From Lysinibacillus fusiformis (GTDB lineage: Bacteria > Bacillota > Bacilli > Bacillales_A > Planococcaceae), in contig NZ_CP070490.1 of assembly GCF_016925635.1 (NCBI RefSeq), positions 2,672,001-2,736,000 of the forward strand: a stretch of DNA of 64,000 bases, read 5' to 3'. The translations under genes were made by a program, and so were the position numbers. Position 1 is the first letter of the stretch. Every line of letters begins with the position of its first letter. Shown piece after piece: positions 23,354-32,440 of this stretch. Under the pieces are notes generated by a model. The model searched no databases. It had not been told where the DNA came from and saw nothing but the letters and a program-made list of their open reading frames with translations.

Positions 23354-24676
23354 ATGAAGAAGAGTACAGCAATAGACGTACAACATCGAAGTCAATTAGC
23401 CATTTATTTATCTTTGCCGATACTTTCATGGGCATTTTATGATTTTGCGAATACAATTTTTTCTTCAAATATAAATACAATATTTTTCCCGTTTTACATG
23501 GATGAGGTTTTAGGAACGAATGAAGTCATGCAACAAGTTGCGAGCACCTTTATATCCTATGCAAATGCCATTGCAAGCTTGTTACTCGTTATCTTTTCAC
23601 CACTTTTCGGTGTTTGGATTGATAACACAGGTTATAAAAAGAGATTTATTGTATGGTTTGCATCCATATCTATTCTGTTTACGTTTATGATGGGCATATT
23701 TGCGAATGTACAAACCAATGTCAATTACTCTGGTGTGCCTCTTAGTTTGTTTTTGGTAGTTGCAAGTTTTGTTATAGCAAAATTTTTCTTTAATTCAAGT
23801 TTAGTATTTTACGATTCCATGATGGGAGATTTAGGGACAAAAGAAGAGATGCCGCTTATCTCAGGGTATGGTGTTGCCATCGGGTATCTTGGTACACTTT
23901 TTGGATTACTTGTTTATTTGTATGTTGGTAATAGCGATTTTCATCGAGCATTTATTCCAACGGCCATCCTGTATTTACTCTTTTCATTGCCATTATTCTT
24001 AATTAATAAAGATACACCGATTCCAAAATCACAGCGGAAATCCTTAAAGTTTTTAGATGGTTATAAAGAAATCATTCGAACATTTAAAGAGATGAAGCAA
24101 TATAAAGCAATCTTTACCTTTATGATTGCTTATTTCTTTTTAAATGATGCCATTGCTACAACGATTGCCATGATGGCTGTTTATGCGACAACAATTGTTG
24201 GCTTTAGTTCTGGGCAATTTATCGTTCTTTACTTGGTATCTACGGTGTCCACAATAATTGGTTCCCTTGCATTTGGTTATATTACGAAATCAATAGGAGC
24301 TAAACGTGCTATAACGATTGTTTCGCTTATTATGATTGTTGCGTTGGTATTTGCTGTTTTTGCTACAGCACAATGGATGTTCTGGCTTGCTGGTAGTCTA
24401 TTTGGTATATCTCTTGGATCAATGTGGGTAACATCTAGGACATATATTATTGAATTATCACCAAACGAGAAACGTGGACAATTTTTTGGCTTATTTGCCT
24501 TTTCAGGTAAAGTGTCATCCATTATCGGTCCAGCAGTATATGGAACCGTTACATTGTGGATGAAGGATTATGGTACTCTTGCTAGCCGCGTAGCTTTATC
24601 AACATTGATTGTTATGACTGTAGTTGGTCTATTGGTACATCTAAAAGTTAATGATAAAAATGGAAATAGCAAGTAG
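23354..24676 (+). CDS. MFS transporter, UMF1/Atg22-like
   Basis: A 440-residue major facilitator with about 12 transmembrane helices. The N-terminus contains SWAFYDFANTIFSSNINTIFFP, the signature of the UMF1 (Atg22-like) branch, and the loop 2-3 motif reads GVWIDNTGYKKRF. Yeast Atg22 exports vacuolar amino acids, but bacterial substrates are not established. The start is ATG 23354, directly after GGAGGGGAGG; an upstream in-frame TTG at 23321 has no site. It is followed by cheV after 65 bp without a clear terminator. Confidence 0.82.
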   Translation: MKKSTAIDVQHRSQLAIYLSLPILSWAFYDFANTIFSSNINTIFFPFYMDEVLGTNEVMQQVASTFISYANAIASLLLVIFSPLFGVWIDNTGYKKRFIVWFASISILFTFMMGIFANVQTNVNYSGVPLSLFLVVASFVIAKFFFNSSLVFYDSMMGDLGTKEEMPLISGYGVAIGYLGTLFGLLVYLYVGNSDFHRAFIPTAILYLLFSLPLFLINKDTPIPKSQRKSLKFLDGYKEIIRTFKEMKQYKAIFTFMIAYFFLNDAIATTIAMMAVYATTIVGFSSGQFIVLYLVSTVSTIIGSLAFGYITKSIGAKRAITIVSLIMIVALVFAVFATAQWMFWLAGSLFGISLGSMWVTSRTYIIELSPNEKRGQFFGLFAFSGKVSSIIGPAVYGTVTLWMKDYGTLASRVALSTLIVMTVVGLLVHLKVNDKNGNSK

Positions 24677-24741
24677 GAGAAATGTATTGCCTATGATACA
24701 ATTGAATTATAAACAGATGTAGAGAAAGGAGCGGGGTTGCA

Positions 24742-25644
24742 TTGGAACATAAAGGAATATTATTAGAAAGTGGCACAAATGAGCTAGAGATCGTTGAATT
24801 TGAAGTAGCAAACAATAAATTCGGTATCAACGTGATTAAAGTAAAAGAAATTATTCAACCGATCCCAGTAACATTTATCCCACACGCGCACCCGCATGTA
24901 GAAGGAATCATTCAATTACGAGGTGAGGTATTACCTGTTGTAGATATGCTACGAGTATTAGGGATTCAAGGTGCTGAGCGTAATCCACAACAAAAATATA
25001 TTGTGGCAGAATTTAATAAACAACGTGTCGTTTTCCATGTAGATAATGTAACACAAATCCATCGTATTTCTTGGAATCAAATCGAAAAACCTTCGGATAT
25101 GTATCAAGGAGGAACATCACAAGTAATTGGTGTGATTAAACAGAATGAACAAATGATTCTATTACTAGATTTCGAAAGAATTATGGTGGACATCAATCCT
25201 GCTTCAGGTATTAGTGTAGAATCTGTTAAAAAGCTCGGCAAACGTGAGCGATCTGGAAAGCGAATTTTAATTGCAGAAGATTCACCGTTATTACGTAAAT
25301 TACTATTCGACACGATGAGTGAAGCTGGTTATGACAACGTTGAATTCTTTGAAAATGGTCGCGATGCTTATGAATACTTAGAGGGAATTGCAAATAGTGG
25401 TAGTGATATAGCTGAGCATATTCAATTGGTGGTAACTGATATTGAAATGCCGCAAATGGACGGCCACCATTTAACACGAAAAATCAAAGAGCATCCCGAT
25501 CTTCAAAAGCTTCCTGTCATCATTTTCTCAAGTCTAATTACGGATGATCTTCGTCACAAAGGTGATCAAGTAGGGGCAGAGGATCAAATAAGTAAGCCAG
25601 AAATTGCAGAGCTCATTTTACGTGTTGACCAACTTATTCTGTAA
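24742..25644 (+). CDS. cheV: Chemotaxis protein CheV
   Basis: A 300-residue coupling protein with an N-terminal CheW domain (about residues 12-155, including PVTFIPHAHPHVEGIIQLRGE) and a C-terminal receiver domain (about 172-298). The receiver has the acidic pair in ILIAEDSP, the phosphorylated Asp in VVTDIEMPQMDG, the conserved Ser/Thr in IIFSSL and a Lys in ISKPE. CheV links chemoreceptors to CheA and adapts signalling by phosphorylation. The start is TTG 24742 after AAAGGAGCGGGG. No other chemotaxis genes are nearby. Confidence 0.95.
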   Translation: MEHKGILLESGTNELEIVEFEVANNKFGINVIKVKEIIQPIPVTFIPHAHPHVEGIIQLRGEVLPVVDMLRVLGIQGAERNPQQKYIVAEFNKQRVVFHVDNVTQIHRISWNQIEKPSDMYQGGTSQVIGVIKQNEQMILLLDFERIMVDINPASGISVESVKKLGKRERSGKRILIAEDSPLLRKLLFDTMSEAGYDNVEFFENGRDAYEYLEGIANSGSDIAEHIQLVVTDIEMPQMDGHHLTRKIKEHPDLQKLPVIIFSSLITDDLRHKGDQVGAEDQISKPEIAELILRVDQLIL

Positions 25645-25715
25645 ACACCATGGCTTACATGATACTTCACAATTTTAATAATGGGTATCCTGCAAGTATA
25701 AATAAATGAAAGTAT

Positions 25716-25751
25716 AGTCGGATGCCTTAATTAAGAGGGTCCGACTTTTTT
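25716..25751 (+). terminator. Terminator after cheV
   Basis: AGTCGGATGCC pairs with GGGTCCGACT, followed by a T run. Confidence 0.75.
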
Positions 25752-25809
25752 GTATATGTCCAAATATTATGAACAAAATAAATTGTAGATGCTTGAAGGA
25801 TGTGATTAT

Positions 25810-27357
25810 TTGAATGAATTAAAAACAGCTATTATTGATATCGGCTCCAATACTATTCGATTAGTATTATATCAATATGATAATGATGAGGGACTTCGAG
25901 AGCTTGGAAATATTAAAACGGTAGCACGTTTGCGTACATATATACAGCCCTCAGGAGAGATGTCTGAAGAAGGTATTCAAGTGTTATCAGAAACTTTATT
26001 AACATTTAAAGCCATGCTTGAGGATTTTGAAGTAACAGATGTGAAAGCTGCTGCGACTGCTGCTATCCGACAAGCCACTAATCGAGATAAAATTATTGAG
26101 GAAATGAAAGAACGAACTGGTATCCAAATTGAGCTTTTATCAGAAGAGAAAGAAGCCTATTTTGGCTACGTTGCTGTTGCCTATTCCATGGGGACGAAAT
26201 CGGCCGTGACGATTGATATCGGTGGTGGTAGTACCGAAATTACGCTGTTTGAAAATAAAGAAATTCAGCAATCACATAGTTTTCCTTTTGGGACAGTTTC
26301 TTTAAAGCAACGTTTTGTAAAAGGTGACATTATCAATAGTAGTGAAAAAAAGGAGCTTATTGCCTTTGTAAAAGAGCAATTCCAAACACTCCCTTGGATC
26401 CAGAATGTTGCTTTACCTATTATCGCCATTGGTGGTAGTGCGCGGAATATAGCGCAAATACATCAACAAAAGCATGATTATCCTATTGCCAGTGTTCATG
26501 GTTACGAAATGAAAAAGGGAAGTTTGGATGATTTAAGCTTATTTTTAGGGCAATTAAGCTTTCAAGAATTGAAACAATTGGATGGGCTGTCATCTGATCG
26601 TGCAGATATCATTGTACCTGCATTAGAGGTATTTAGAGTGTTGATGGAGGTAGTTGGTAGTGAGTTATTTCAACTGACAAAGCGAGGTTTACGTGAAGGT
26701 CTCATTATTCAACGGATTTTGCAAACAGATGCACAGGCATTTGATAAATACAATGTGTTTGAAGGAAATGCTAGAAGATTAGCACGTCAATATGGTCGGA
26801 GTGAAATGGAAGTTGATTACTTAATGCATTTGGCAGATCAATTGTATCGTGAATGTTGTCATTTAGGGTGCTTGCATTATAACCCAGAAGATTTACATTT
26901 ATTAACAAAGGCTGCAAAGGTTTTTAATATAGGAGAGTATATTGAACTGAGCTCTTCAAGCCAACATACCTTTTACTTAATTGCGAATCAATCCATTGAT
27001 GGTTTAAATCATTTAGAAAAAGTAAAACTAGCACTTCTTGCCTCCTATAAAAATAAAGATTATTTCGAACGATTTGCTGCTCCATTTGCAACATGGATGA
27101 GTCGAGAGGAATATCGCAAAATACGAGATTTCGGAGCGTTATTAAAATTTGTCTATGCATTAAATGTTTCAAAGCGCAATATCGTACATGCTATTGAGAT
27201 GCACACGGAAGAAGATCATGTTCAGCTTGATATTTATGTAAAAAAGAATGCTGAGGCTGAAAAGTATCAAGCCAATCGACATAGGAAGCATTTAGAACGT
27301 GCATTAAAAATCCCAATGAAAATCAATTTTATTGAAGAAGGGTGGAACAATGGATGA
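25810..27357 (+). CDS. ppx: Exopolyphosphatase, Ppx/GppA family
   Basis: Hydrolyses terminal phosphates from polyphosphate (or pppGpp). The protein of about 515 residues starts with the actin-like phosphate loop AIIDIGSNTIRLVLY. It has the second loop VTIDIGGGSTEITLF with SFPFGTVSLK, the adenosine-like motif IAIGGSARNIAQ and GLREGLI. The C-terminal 190 residues form the helical HD-like extension of long Ppx proteins. The start is taken as TTG 25810, spaced correctly from GAAGGA; an in-frame ATG at 25789 lacks a site. The stop overlaps the ppk start (ATGA), so translation is coupled. Confidence 0.92.
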   Translation: MNELKTAIIDIGSNTIRLVLYQYDNDEGLRELGNIKTVARLRTYIQPSGEMSEEGIQVLSETLLTFKAMLEDFEVTDVKAAATAAIRQATNRDKIIEEMKERTGIQIELLSEEKEAYFGYVAVAYSMGTKSAVTIDIGGGSTEITLFENKEIQQSHSFPFGTVSLKQRFVKGDIINSSEKKELIAFVKEQFQTLPWIQNVALPIIAIGGSARNIAQIHQQKHDYPIASVHGYEMKKGSLDDLSLFLGQLSFQELKQLDGLSSDRADIIVPALEVFRVLMEVVGSELFQLTKRGLREGLIIQRILQTDAQAFDKYNVFEGNARRLARQYGRSEMEVDYLMHLADQLYRECCHLGCLHYNPEDLHLLTKAAKVFNIGEYIELSSSSQHTFYLIANQSIDGLNHLEKVKLALLASYKNKDYFERFAAPFATWMSREEYRKIRDFGALLKFVYALNVSKRNIVHAIEMHTEEDHVQLDIYVKKNAEAEKYQANRHRKHLERALKIPMKINFIEEGWNNG

Positions 27358-29510
27358 CAACTGAAGTAACGAAAAACGAGCTACATGAGGAAGAGTTTTC
27401 CGAAAACTACAATTTATTGTTAGAGGAAATTGCAAAGCCTCAATACTACAATAATCGCGAATTAAGCTGGCTTGCCTTTAATGAGCGAGTGTTAGAGGAA
27501 GCAGAGGATATTAATAATCCTCTGCTAGAGCGTTTAAAATTTTTAGCTATATTTAGTTCAAATTTAGATGAATTTTTTATGGTGCGTGTTGCAGGATTAC
27601 AGGACCAAGTACGCGCTGGTTTTCATAAGCCCGAAAATAAATCTGGATTAACACCGAAAGAACAGCTGGCTAAAATCGCAGAGCGTACACAAGCATTAGT
27701 TCGTCGACAAACTGAGGTATATCGACATTTAATCTACGATTTACTGCCACAACATAATGTACATATTGCGGACATGAAAGATTTAAATAGCACGCAAAAA
27801 TCATTTATCAATGAAATGTTTACAGAAACTATCTTCCCAGTTTTAACACCTGTGGCAGTGGATGCATATCGTCCTTTCCCAACCTTGCTTGGTAAAACCT
27901 TAAATTTACTAGTACTGATAGAGCAGGATGAGACAGATCTTGAAAGTCGTGAAAAAGTGGCGATTGTCCAGGTTCCATCTGTTTTAGATCGCTATATAAA
28001 AGTACCATCCGAAGAAGGAAAAACAGTTGTTGTTTTATTGGAGGATGTAATAGTAGCTCATATTGAAAAACTATTTTATGGCTATAGTGTAAAATCAGCG
28101 CAAGCCTTCCGTTTAACAAGAAATGCGGATTTAACTATCCATGAAGAGGGTGCTCGAGATCTTTTAGTGGAGATCGAGAAAGAGCTGAAAAAGCGAAAAT
28201 GGGGAGTAGGTAGCCGTTTAGAAGTTCGAGTTGGAGAAATGAACGAGGAAGTGCTGCAATACTTATTAGATGAATTTGAAATAGAAGAATCCGATGTATT
28301 CCATATTGATGGACCGTTGGATTTAACGTTTATGTTCTCTTTTGTCAAAGGTATTTCTGTAGGACGTGAGCACTTAGAATATGAAAGCTTTATCCCACAG
28401 CCACCTTTAGATTTACAGTCAGACGAAAATATTTTTGAAAAAGCACTTCAACAAGATATATTTTTCCATCATCCATATGAATCGTTTGCCCCTATTGTTG
28501 ATTTTATTTCTGAGTCAGCTGTCAACCCGAATGTGTTAGCAATAAAACAAACATTATATCGAGTAAGTGGGAATTCGCCGATTATTCAAGCGTTAAAGCT
28601 TGCCGCTGAAAACGGTAAACAAGTAACAGTATTAGTTGAGCTAAAGGCCCGTTTCGATGAAGAAAATAATGTACACTGGGCAAAACAATTAGAACAAGCG
28701 GGTTGTCTTGTGATTTATGGTATGAATAACCTAAAAACACACTCCAAAATCACCCTAGTCGTTAGTCGTCGCCATGGCAAAATTGAACGTTTTGTCCATC
28801 TGGGTACAGGAAATTATAATGATGCTACTGCAAAAATCTATACGGATATGGGCATAATAACTACAGATAAAGAGTTTGGCATTGATGCGACAAATTTCTT
28901 TAACTACTTAAGTGGCTATACAGAAAAGCCTACCTTTAATCATTTAGTCGTGGCACCATTTGATATACGAGATGAGTTTATTCGTTTAATGGATGAGGAA
29001 ATTGCCTGTCATAAAAAATATGGTAATGGTTTTATTCGTGCAAAAATGAATTCACTAACCGACAAGGATTTAATGATGAAGCTTTATAAGGCTTCGATTG
29101 CAGGTGTAAAGGTGGAGCTTATTATTCGTGGTATATGCTGTATTAGGCCAGGTATCCCAGGTATTAGTGAAAACATTACCGTAACAAGTATTGTTGGTCG
29201 TTTCCTTGAACATTCTCGTATTTATTGGTTCCATCATAATGGGGAAAACAAAGTCTATTTATCCTCCGCAGATATGATGACACGCAATATGATTAAACGT
29301 GTAGAGATTTTATTCCCTGTATATGCAAGTGAAGCAAAAACTCGTATTATTGACATAATGAATGCACAATTAATGGATACTGCCAAAGCACGTATTCAAG
29401 ACTCTAATGGTAAGTATCATTACAAAGAGTTTGATCGCAGCGAAGATCCATTAAATAGCCAGGAAATTTTCTTGAAGGATGCATTAAAGCCTACGCTAGA
29501 TGAAGAATAG
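27354..29510 (+). CDS. ppk: Polyphosphate kinase 1
   Basis: Reversibly forms polyphosphate from ATP. The 718-residue protein shows the N-terminal domain with RELSWLAFNERVLEEA and SNLDEFFMVRVAG. The two phospholipase-D-like catalytic domains contain YRVSGNSPII, ELKARFDEENN, the autophosphorylated His in LKTHSKITLVV and FVHLGTGNYND. The C-terminal IRGICCIRPGIPG and SSADMMTRNM segments follow. The ATG at 27354 overlaps the ppx stop. This is the standard ppx-ppk operon, and the next gene follows 29 bases after ppk without a terminator. Confidence 0.96.
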   Translation: MTTEVTKNELHEEEFSENYNLLLEEIAKPQYYNNRELSWLAFNERVLEEAEDINNPLLERLKFLAIFSSNLDEFFMVRVAGLQDQVRAGFHKPENKSGLTPKEQLAKIAERTQALVRRQTEVYRHLIYDLLPQHNVHIADMKDLNSTQKSFINEMFTETIFPVLTPVAVDAYRPFPTLLGKTLNLLVLIEQDETDLESREKVAIVQVPSVLDRYIKVPSEEGKTVVVLLEDVIVAHIEKLFYGYSVKSAQAFRLTRNADLTIHEEGARDLLVEIEKELKKRKWGVGSRLEVRVGEMNEEVLQYLLDEFEIEESDVFHIDGPLDLTFMFSFVKGISVGREHLEYESFIPQPPLDLQSDENIFEKALQQDIFFHHPYESFAPIVDFISESAVNPNVLAIKQTLYRVSGNSPIIQALKLAAENGKQVTVLVELKARFDEENNVHWAKQLEQAGCLVIYGMNNLKTHSKITLVVSRRHGKIERFVHLGTGNYNDATAKIYTDMGIITTDKEFGIDATNFFNYLSGYTEKPTFNHLVVAPFDIRDEFIRLMDEEIACHKKYGNGFIRAKMNSLTDKDLMMKLYKASIAGVKVELIIRGICCIRPGIPGISENITVTSIVGRFLEHSRIYWFHHNGENKVYLSSADMMTRNMIKRVEILFPVYASEAKTRIIDIMNAQLMDTAKARIQDSNGKYHYKEFDRSEDPLNSQEIFLKDALKPTLDEE

Positions 29511-29539
29511 AGCAAACACGCTACTTAGTGAGGGATAGA

Positions 29540-31546
29540 ATGAAAAAATGTAGAGAAAGTGTAGCGCCATTTGCAGATTATCAACAGCTCATACAACTGA
29601 ATCCATTTGATGCAGTCGCTTGTTTGAGAAAAGTTGATACGACAGCGTTTGAGGTCGTTGAATTTAATGAAAAGCTATCGTCATTGATTGAGCTGGAGGA
29701 TATAACAGCCAAAAACGCGGAGAACTTTTTTACAAAGCAATGCTGGCTGCAATTGTCGGAACTTCTAAATCAAGAATTCAATAAACAGCATGTCCTAAAA
29801 TTAGGTACTGGTCTTCAAGAGAAAACATTCGTGCTTCATGCACAGCACTTTTCTGAATCAATGGTTGCCATTATTATTCGAGCAACACCATTTGAAGAGA
29901 AGCCCTATTTACAATTCATTGAACAACATGTAAGTCCAGTGTTAACGGCAGATTTACAAGGTCGAATCATTCATCAAAATATTGCTGCTACTGCTCTACT
30001 ATCGAGAGAGCAGCACAGTCTAATTGGACTTGATATTTTTTCATTATTAGAAAGTAAATATCTTAATGAATTCAAATTATTATTTACTAAAACAATTGAA
30101 GGTTCAGCGTTTGGCATGCCTAAATGTTTATTAAAGGGTCAATTGCTTAGTAAAGAGCCCTTTTATTTAAGAACGCATCCAACGTATTATAATGGTAAAG
30201 TTGTAGGTGTACACTTATTTGTTAAAGATGCTAATTCATTTATGAATGATCACGAAGCATTCTATTACCTAGCGCTGATGGACGAATTAACAGGTATTTG
30301 GAATCGAAAAGCTTTTAAGGAACATTGGCTACAACATTTAAATGATAAAAAACAGGAGCATAAGCAAGCAGCCCTTATTTTAGTTGACATTGACCGTTTT
30401 AAAAAGTTTAATGAATCCCTTGGTGAGAGCAAGGGAGACGAGTTGATGCGTATGTTTAGTCACAGGTTACGGGAGCTTTGCTACTCAAAATGTTCGCTAT
30501 ACCGATATAATAGTGATGAATTTATATTTGTACTAAAAGATGCAACTATCCAAAAAATTGAGCGAACTGCTAACTTGATCATGGACGTATTAAAACAGCC
30601 TTTTATGATAGATGGGCAGGAATATTTTATTAGCGTGTCGATTGGGATTTCACTTAGTCCAGCAGATGGTAAAGATATCGAGACACTTGTACGGAAAGCA
30701 GATAAAGCTTTATTTTCTGTTAAAGAACATGGTCGCTCGCATTACCGCTACTACCGTGAAGATATGACAGCCATTTTTCCAAATGAAGCATTAATGGAGG
30801 CACATTTACGTCGAGCAATCGAATTTAATGAGCTTAGTCTCCATTTACAACCGCAAATGGATTTAGCAAATAATAGCATCAATAGCTTTGAAGCATTACT
30901 GCGTTGGAATAATCGTAAATTTGGTTTTGTATCACCTGCTCAATTTATTCCTATTGCAGAAGCCTCAGGTTTAATTATTGAAATCGGTGATTGGATTATT
31001 GATGAGGTATGTCGTTACCAAAGAGAATGGCAATCGAAGGGATACCGTCCTGTACGTGTTGCAGTCAATATATCTCCAAAACAGTTTAGAAAAGAAAACT
31101 TTGCGCGAAAAATTAAAACAGCTTTAAAAAAATATGATGTTCCACCTGAATTATTAGAAGTAGAAATTACCGAAAGTTCTATGACAAACGTTCATGAAAC
31201 ATTTTCGATACTTACAGAACTGAAGCAATTAGGTGTTTATGTGTCTGTGGATGACTTTGGTACAGGCTATTCCTCCTTAAGTTATCTCAAGCGTTATCCA
31301 ATTGATATTATTAAAATTGATCAGTCATTTATTGCAGATATAGCAAAGGATGACAAAAATGAAGCCATCATAAAGGCCATTATTTCAATGTCTCATAATT
31401 TAGGATTAGAGGTCATTGCAGAGGGTATTGAAGAACCAATACAAGTCGATTTTCTTAAACGTCATCGTTGTCAAAAAGGGCAAGGCTATTTGTATAATAA
31501 ACCATTACCCGTTGAAACCATTGTACAACAATATTTTGTCAGCTAG
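29540..31546 (+). CDS. PAS-GGDEF-EAL protein, probable c-di-GMP phosphodiesterase
   Basis: A protein of about 668 residues without membrane segments. PAS-like sequence fills the first 250 residues, followed by GGDEF (about 250-410) and EAL (about 415-665) domains. The GGDEF signature is degenerate: RYNSDEF replaces R[YW]GGDEF, so cyclase activity is probably lost, while DIDRFKKFNESLG is kept and could still bind GTP. The EAL domain is intact, with FEALLRW, VAVNISPKQF, EVEITESS, DDFGTGYSSLSYL and IAEGIEE, so it likely hydrolyses c-di-GMP. It follows ppk closely and probably belongs to the polyphosphate operon. The start is ATG 29540 after GAGGG; GTG 29528 is an alternative. Confidence 0.88.
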   Translation: MKKCRESVAPFADYQQLIQLNPFDAVACLRKVDTTAFEVVEFNEKLSSLIELEDITAKNAENFFTKQCWLQLSELLNQEFNKQHVLKLGTGLQEKTFVLHAQHFSESMVAIIIRATPFEEKPYLQFIEQHVSPVLTADLQGRIIHQNIAATALLSREQHSLIGLDIFSLLESKYLNEFKLLFTKTIEGSAFGMPKCLLKGQLLSKEPFYLRTHPTYYNGKVVGVHLFVKDANSFMNDHEAFYYLALMDELTGIWNRKAFKEHWLQHLNDKKQEHKQAALILVDIDRFKKFNESLGESKGDELMRMFSHRLRELCYSKCSLYRYNSDEFIFVLKDATIQKIERTANLIMDVLKQPFMIDGQEYFISVSIGISLSPADGKDIETLVRKADKALFSVKEHGRSHYRYYREDMTAIFPNEALMEAHLRRAIEFNELSLHLQPQMDLANNSINSFEALLRWNNRKFGFVSPAQFIPIAEASGLIIEIGDWIIDEVCRYQREWQSKGYRPVRVAVNISPKQFRKENFARKIKTALKKYDVPPELLEVEITESSMTNVHETFSILTELKQLGVYVSVDDFGTGYSSLSYLKRYPIDIIKIDQSFIADIAKDDKNEAIIKAIISMSHNLGLEVIAEGIEEPIQVDFLKRHRCQKGQGYLYNKPLPVETIVQQYFVS

Positions 31547-31552
31547 AAAACA

Positions 31553-31596
31553 GGTAGCACTTTCATCGCAAAATAGATGAAGTGCTACTTTTTTAT
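31553..31596. terminator. Bidirectional terminator between the EAL and TetR genes
   Basis: GTAGCACTTTCATC pairs with GATGAAGTGCTAC, followed by a T run that overlaps the TetR stop codon. Confidence 0.8.
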
Positions 31597-32210
31597 TTGT
31601 CGTTTTTAAGACCATTTAAGACAATTGCCGTAAATTGGGCCATCTCAGAGGCGAGGTCAAAATCTTCACTATGTATTAACCAATCATAAACATTGGCACG
31701 CATACAACGCTGAATAATTGATTGTATGGTAGTGGCAGATACATCTTGTCTAAATTCGCCTTGTTGAATGCCTTCCTCGATATATGTGTTCATTATTTGA
31801 AAAATCTTACGTTGGGGATTAATTAAATAATGATCCTGTTCTACTTGGTTTGTCATGGCAGCGGTATATACAGTACGTAATAAATCCTTTCCCACCACAT
31901 TTGTTAAATACTTCATTTGCTCTTGATACACTAATAGTATTTTTTCACTTGCTGATAATGTACCATCAATCTTTTTTTCAACCGTACTATAAAAATGATC
32001 AAGTTCCATAAATTTTTCTAAAATAACATCATATTTAGATGGGAAATGTGTATAAAATGTACCCTTTGAAACATTGCAAGCCTTCGTAATTTGTTCAACA
32101 GATACATGTTCATAACCATATTTATTAAATAAATCCAAAGAGGTTTTCAATAATTTTTCACGTGTTTCCAATGCCTTTTTCTGTCTGCTTGTGAGTGCTT
32201 CCATTGTCAC
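31593..32210 (-). CDS. TetR/AcrR-family regulator of the adjacent catabolic operon
   Basis: A 205-residue repressor with an N-terminal TetR helix-turn-helix: REKLLKTSLDLFNKYGYEHV, then SVEQITKACNVSKGTFYTHF and PSKYDVI. The C-terminal 140 residues form the ligand-binding domain, which has no recognised signature. The start is GTG 32210, six bases after AGGAGG; an in-frame ATG two codons later is possible. It is divergent from the hydroxyisobutyrate/semialdehyde dehydrogenase operon, and two tandem palindromes lie at that promoter. It is the obvious candidate to bind them and to sense an acyl-CoA or acid from the pathway. Confidence 0.85.
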   Translation of the reverse strand: MTMEALTSRQKKALETREKLLKTSLDLFNKYGYEHVSVEQITKACNVSKGTFYTHFPSKYDVILEKFMELDHFYSTVEKKIDGTLSASEKILLVYQEQMKYLTNVVGKDLLRTVYTAAMTNQVEQDHYLINPQRKIFQIMNTYIEEGIQQGEFRQDVSATTIQSIIQRCMRANVYDWLIHSEDFDLASEMAQFTAIVLNGLKNDK

Positions 32211-32281
32211 CTATTACCTCCTATATTAAGTATTGTGAAATATTTTCCATAAAAAACATTCTGAAAATATCGAATTTTTAA

Positions 32282-32311
32282 TTGACGAGATGGATTTCTA
32301 TTGATTATGAT
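32282..32311 (+). promoter_or_regulatory. Sigma-A promoter of the mmsB-mmsA operon
   Basis: TTGACG (32282-32287), an 18-bp spacer and TATGAT (32306-32311) lie directly upstream of the operator pair. Confidence 0.6.
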
Positions 32312-32316
32312 TTAAT

Positions 32317-32341
32317 TGACCGAAGTCAGTGACCGTGGTCA
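32317..32341. promoter_or_regulatory. Tandem TetR operators, two TGAC-N4-GTCA palindromes
   Basis: TGACCGAAGTCA (32317-32328) and TGACCGTGGTCA (32330-32341) are separated by one base. They begin six bases after the -10 element, covering the likely transcription start. The shared TGACCGnnGTCA pattern and 13-bp spacing indicate two adjacent sites on nearly the same face of the helix, as TetR proteins often use. Confidence 0.7.
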
Positions 32342-32440
32342 TTAAAATATCTTGTTATTAATGTTACTTTAAAAAATGAAAGTTGGCTAGTGCATCATCA
32401 AGCTTTTCTGTTGTATTTTCAAGAATTGGGGGAGGTCACA

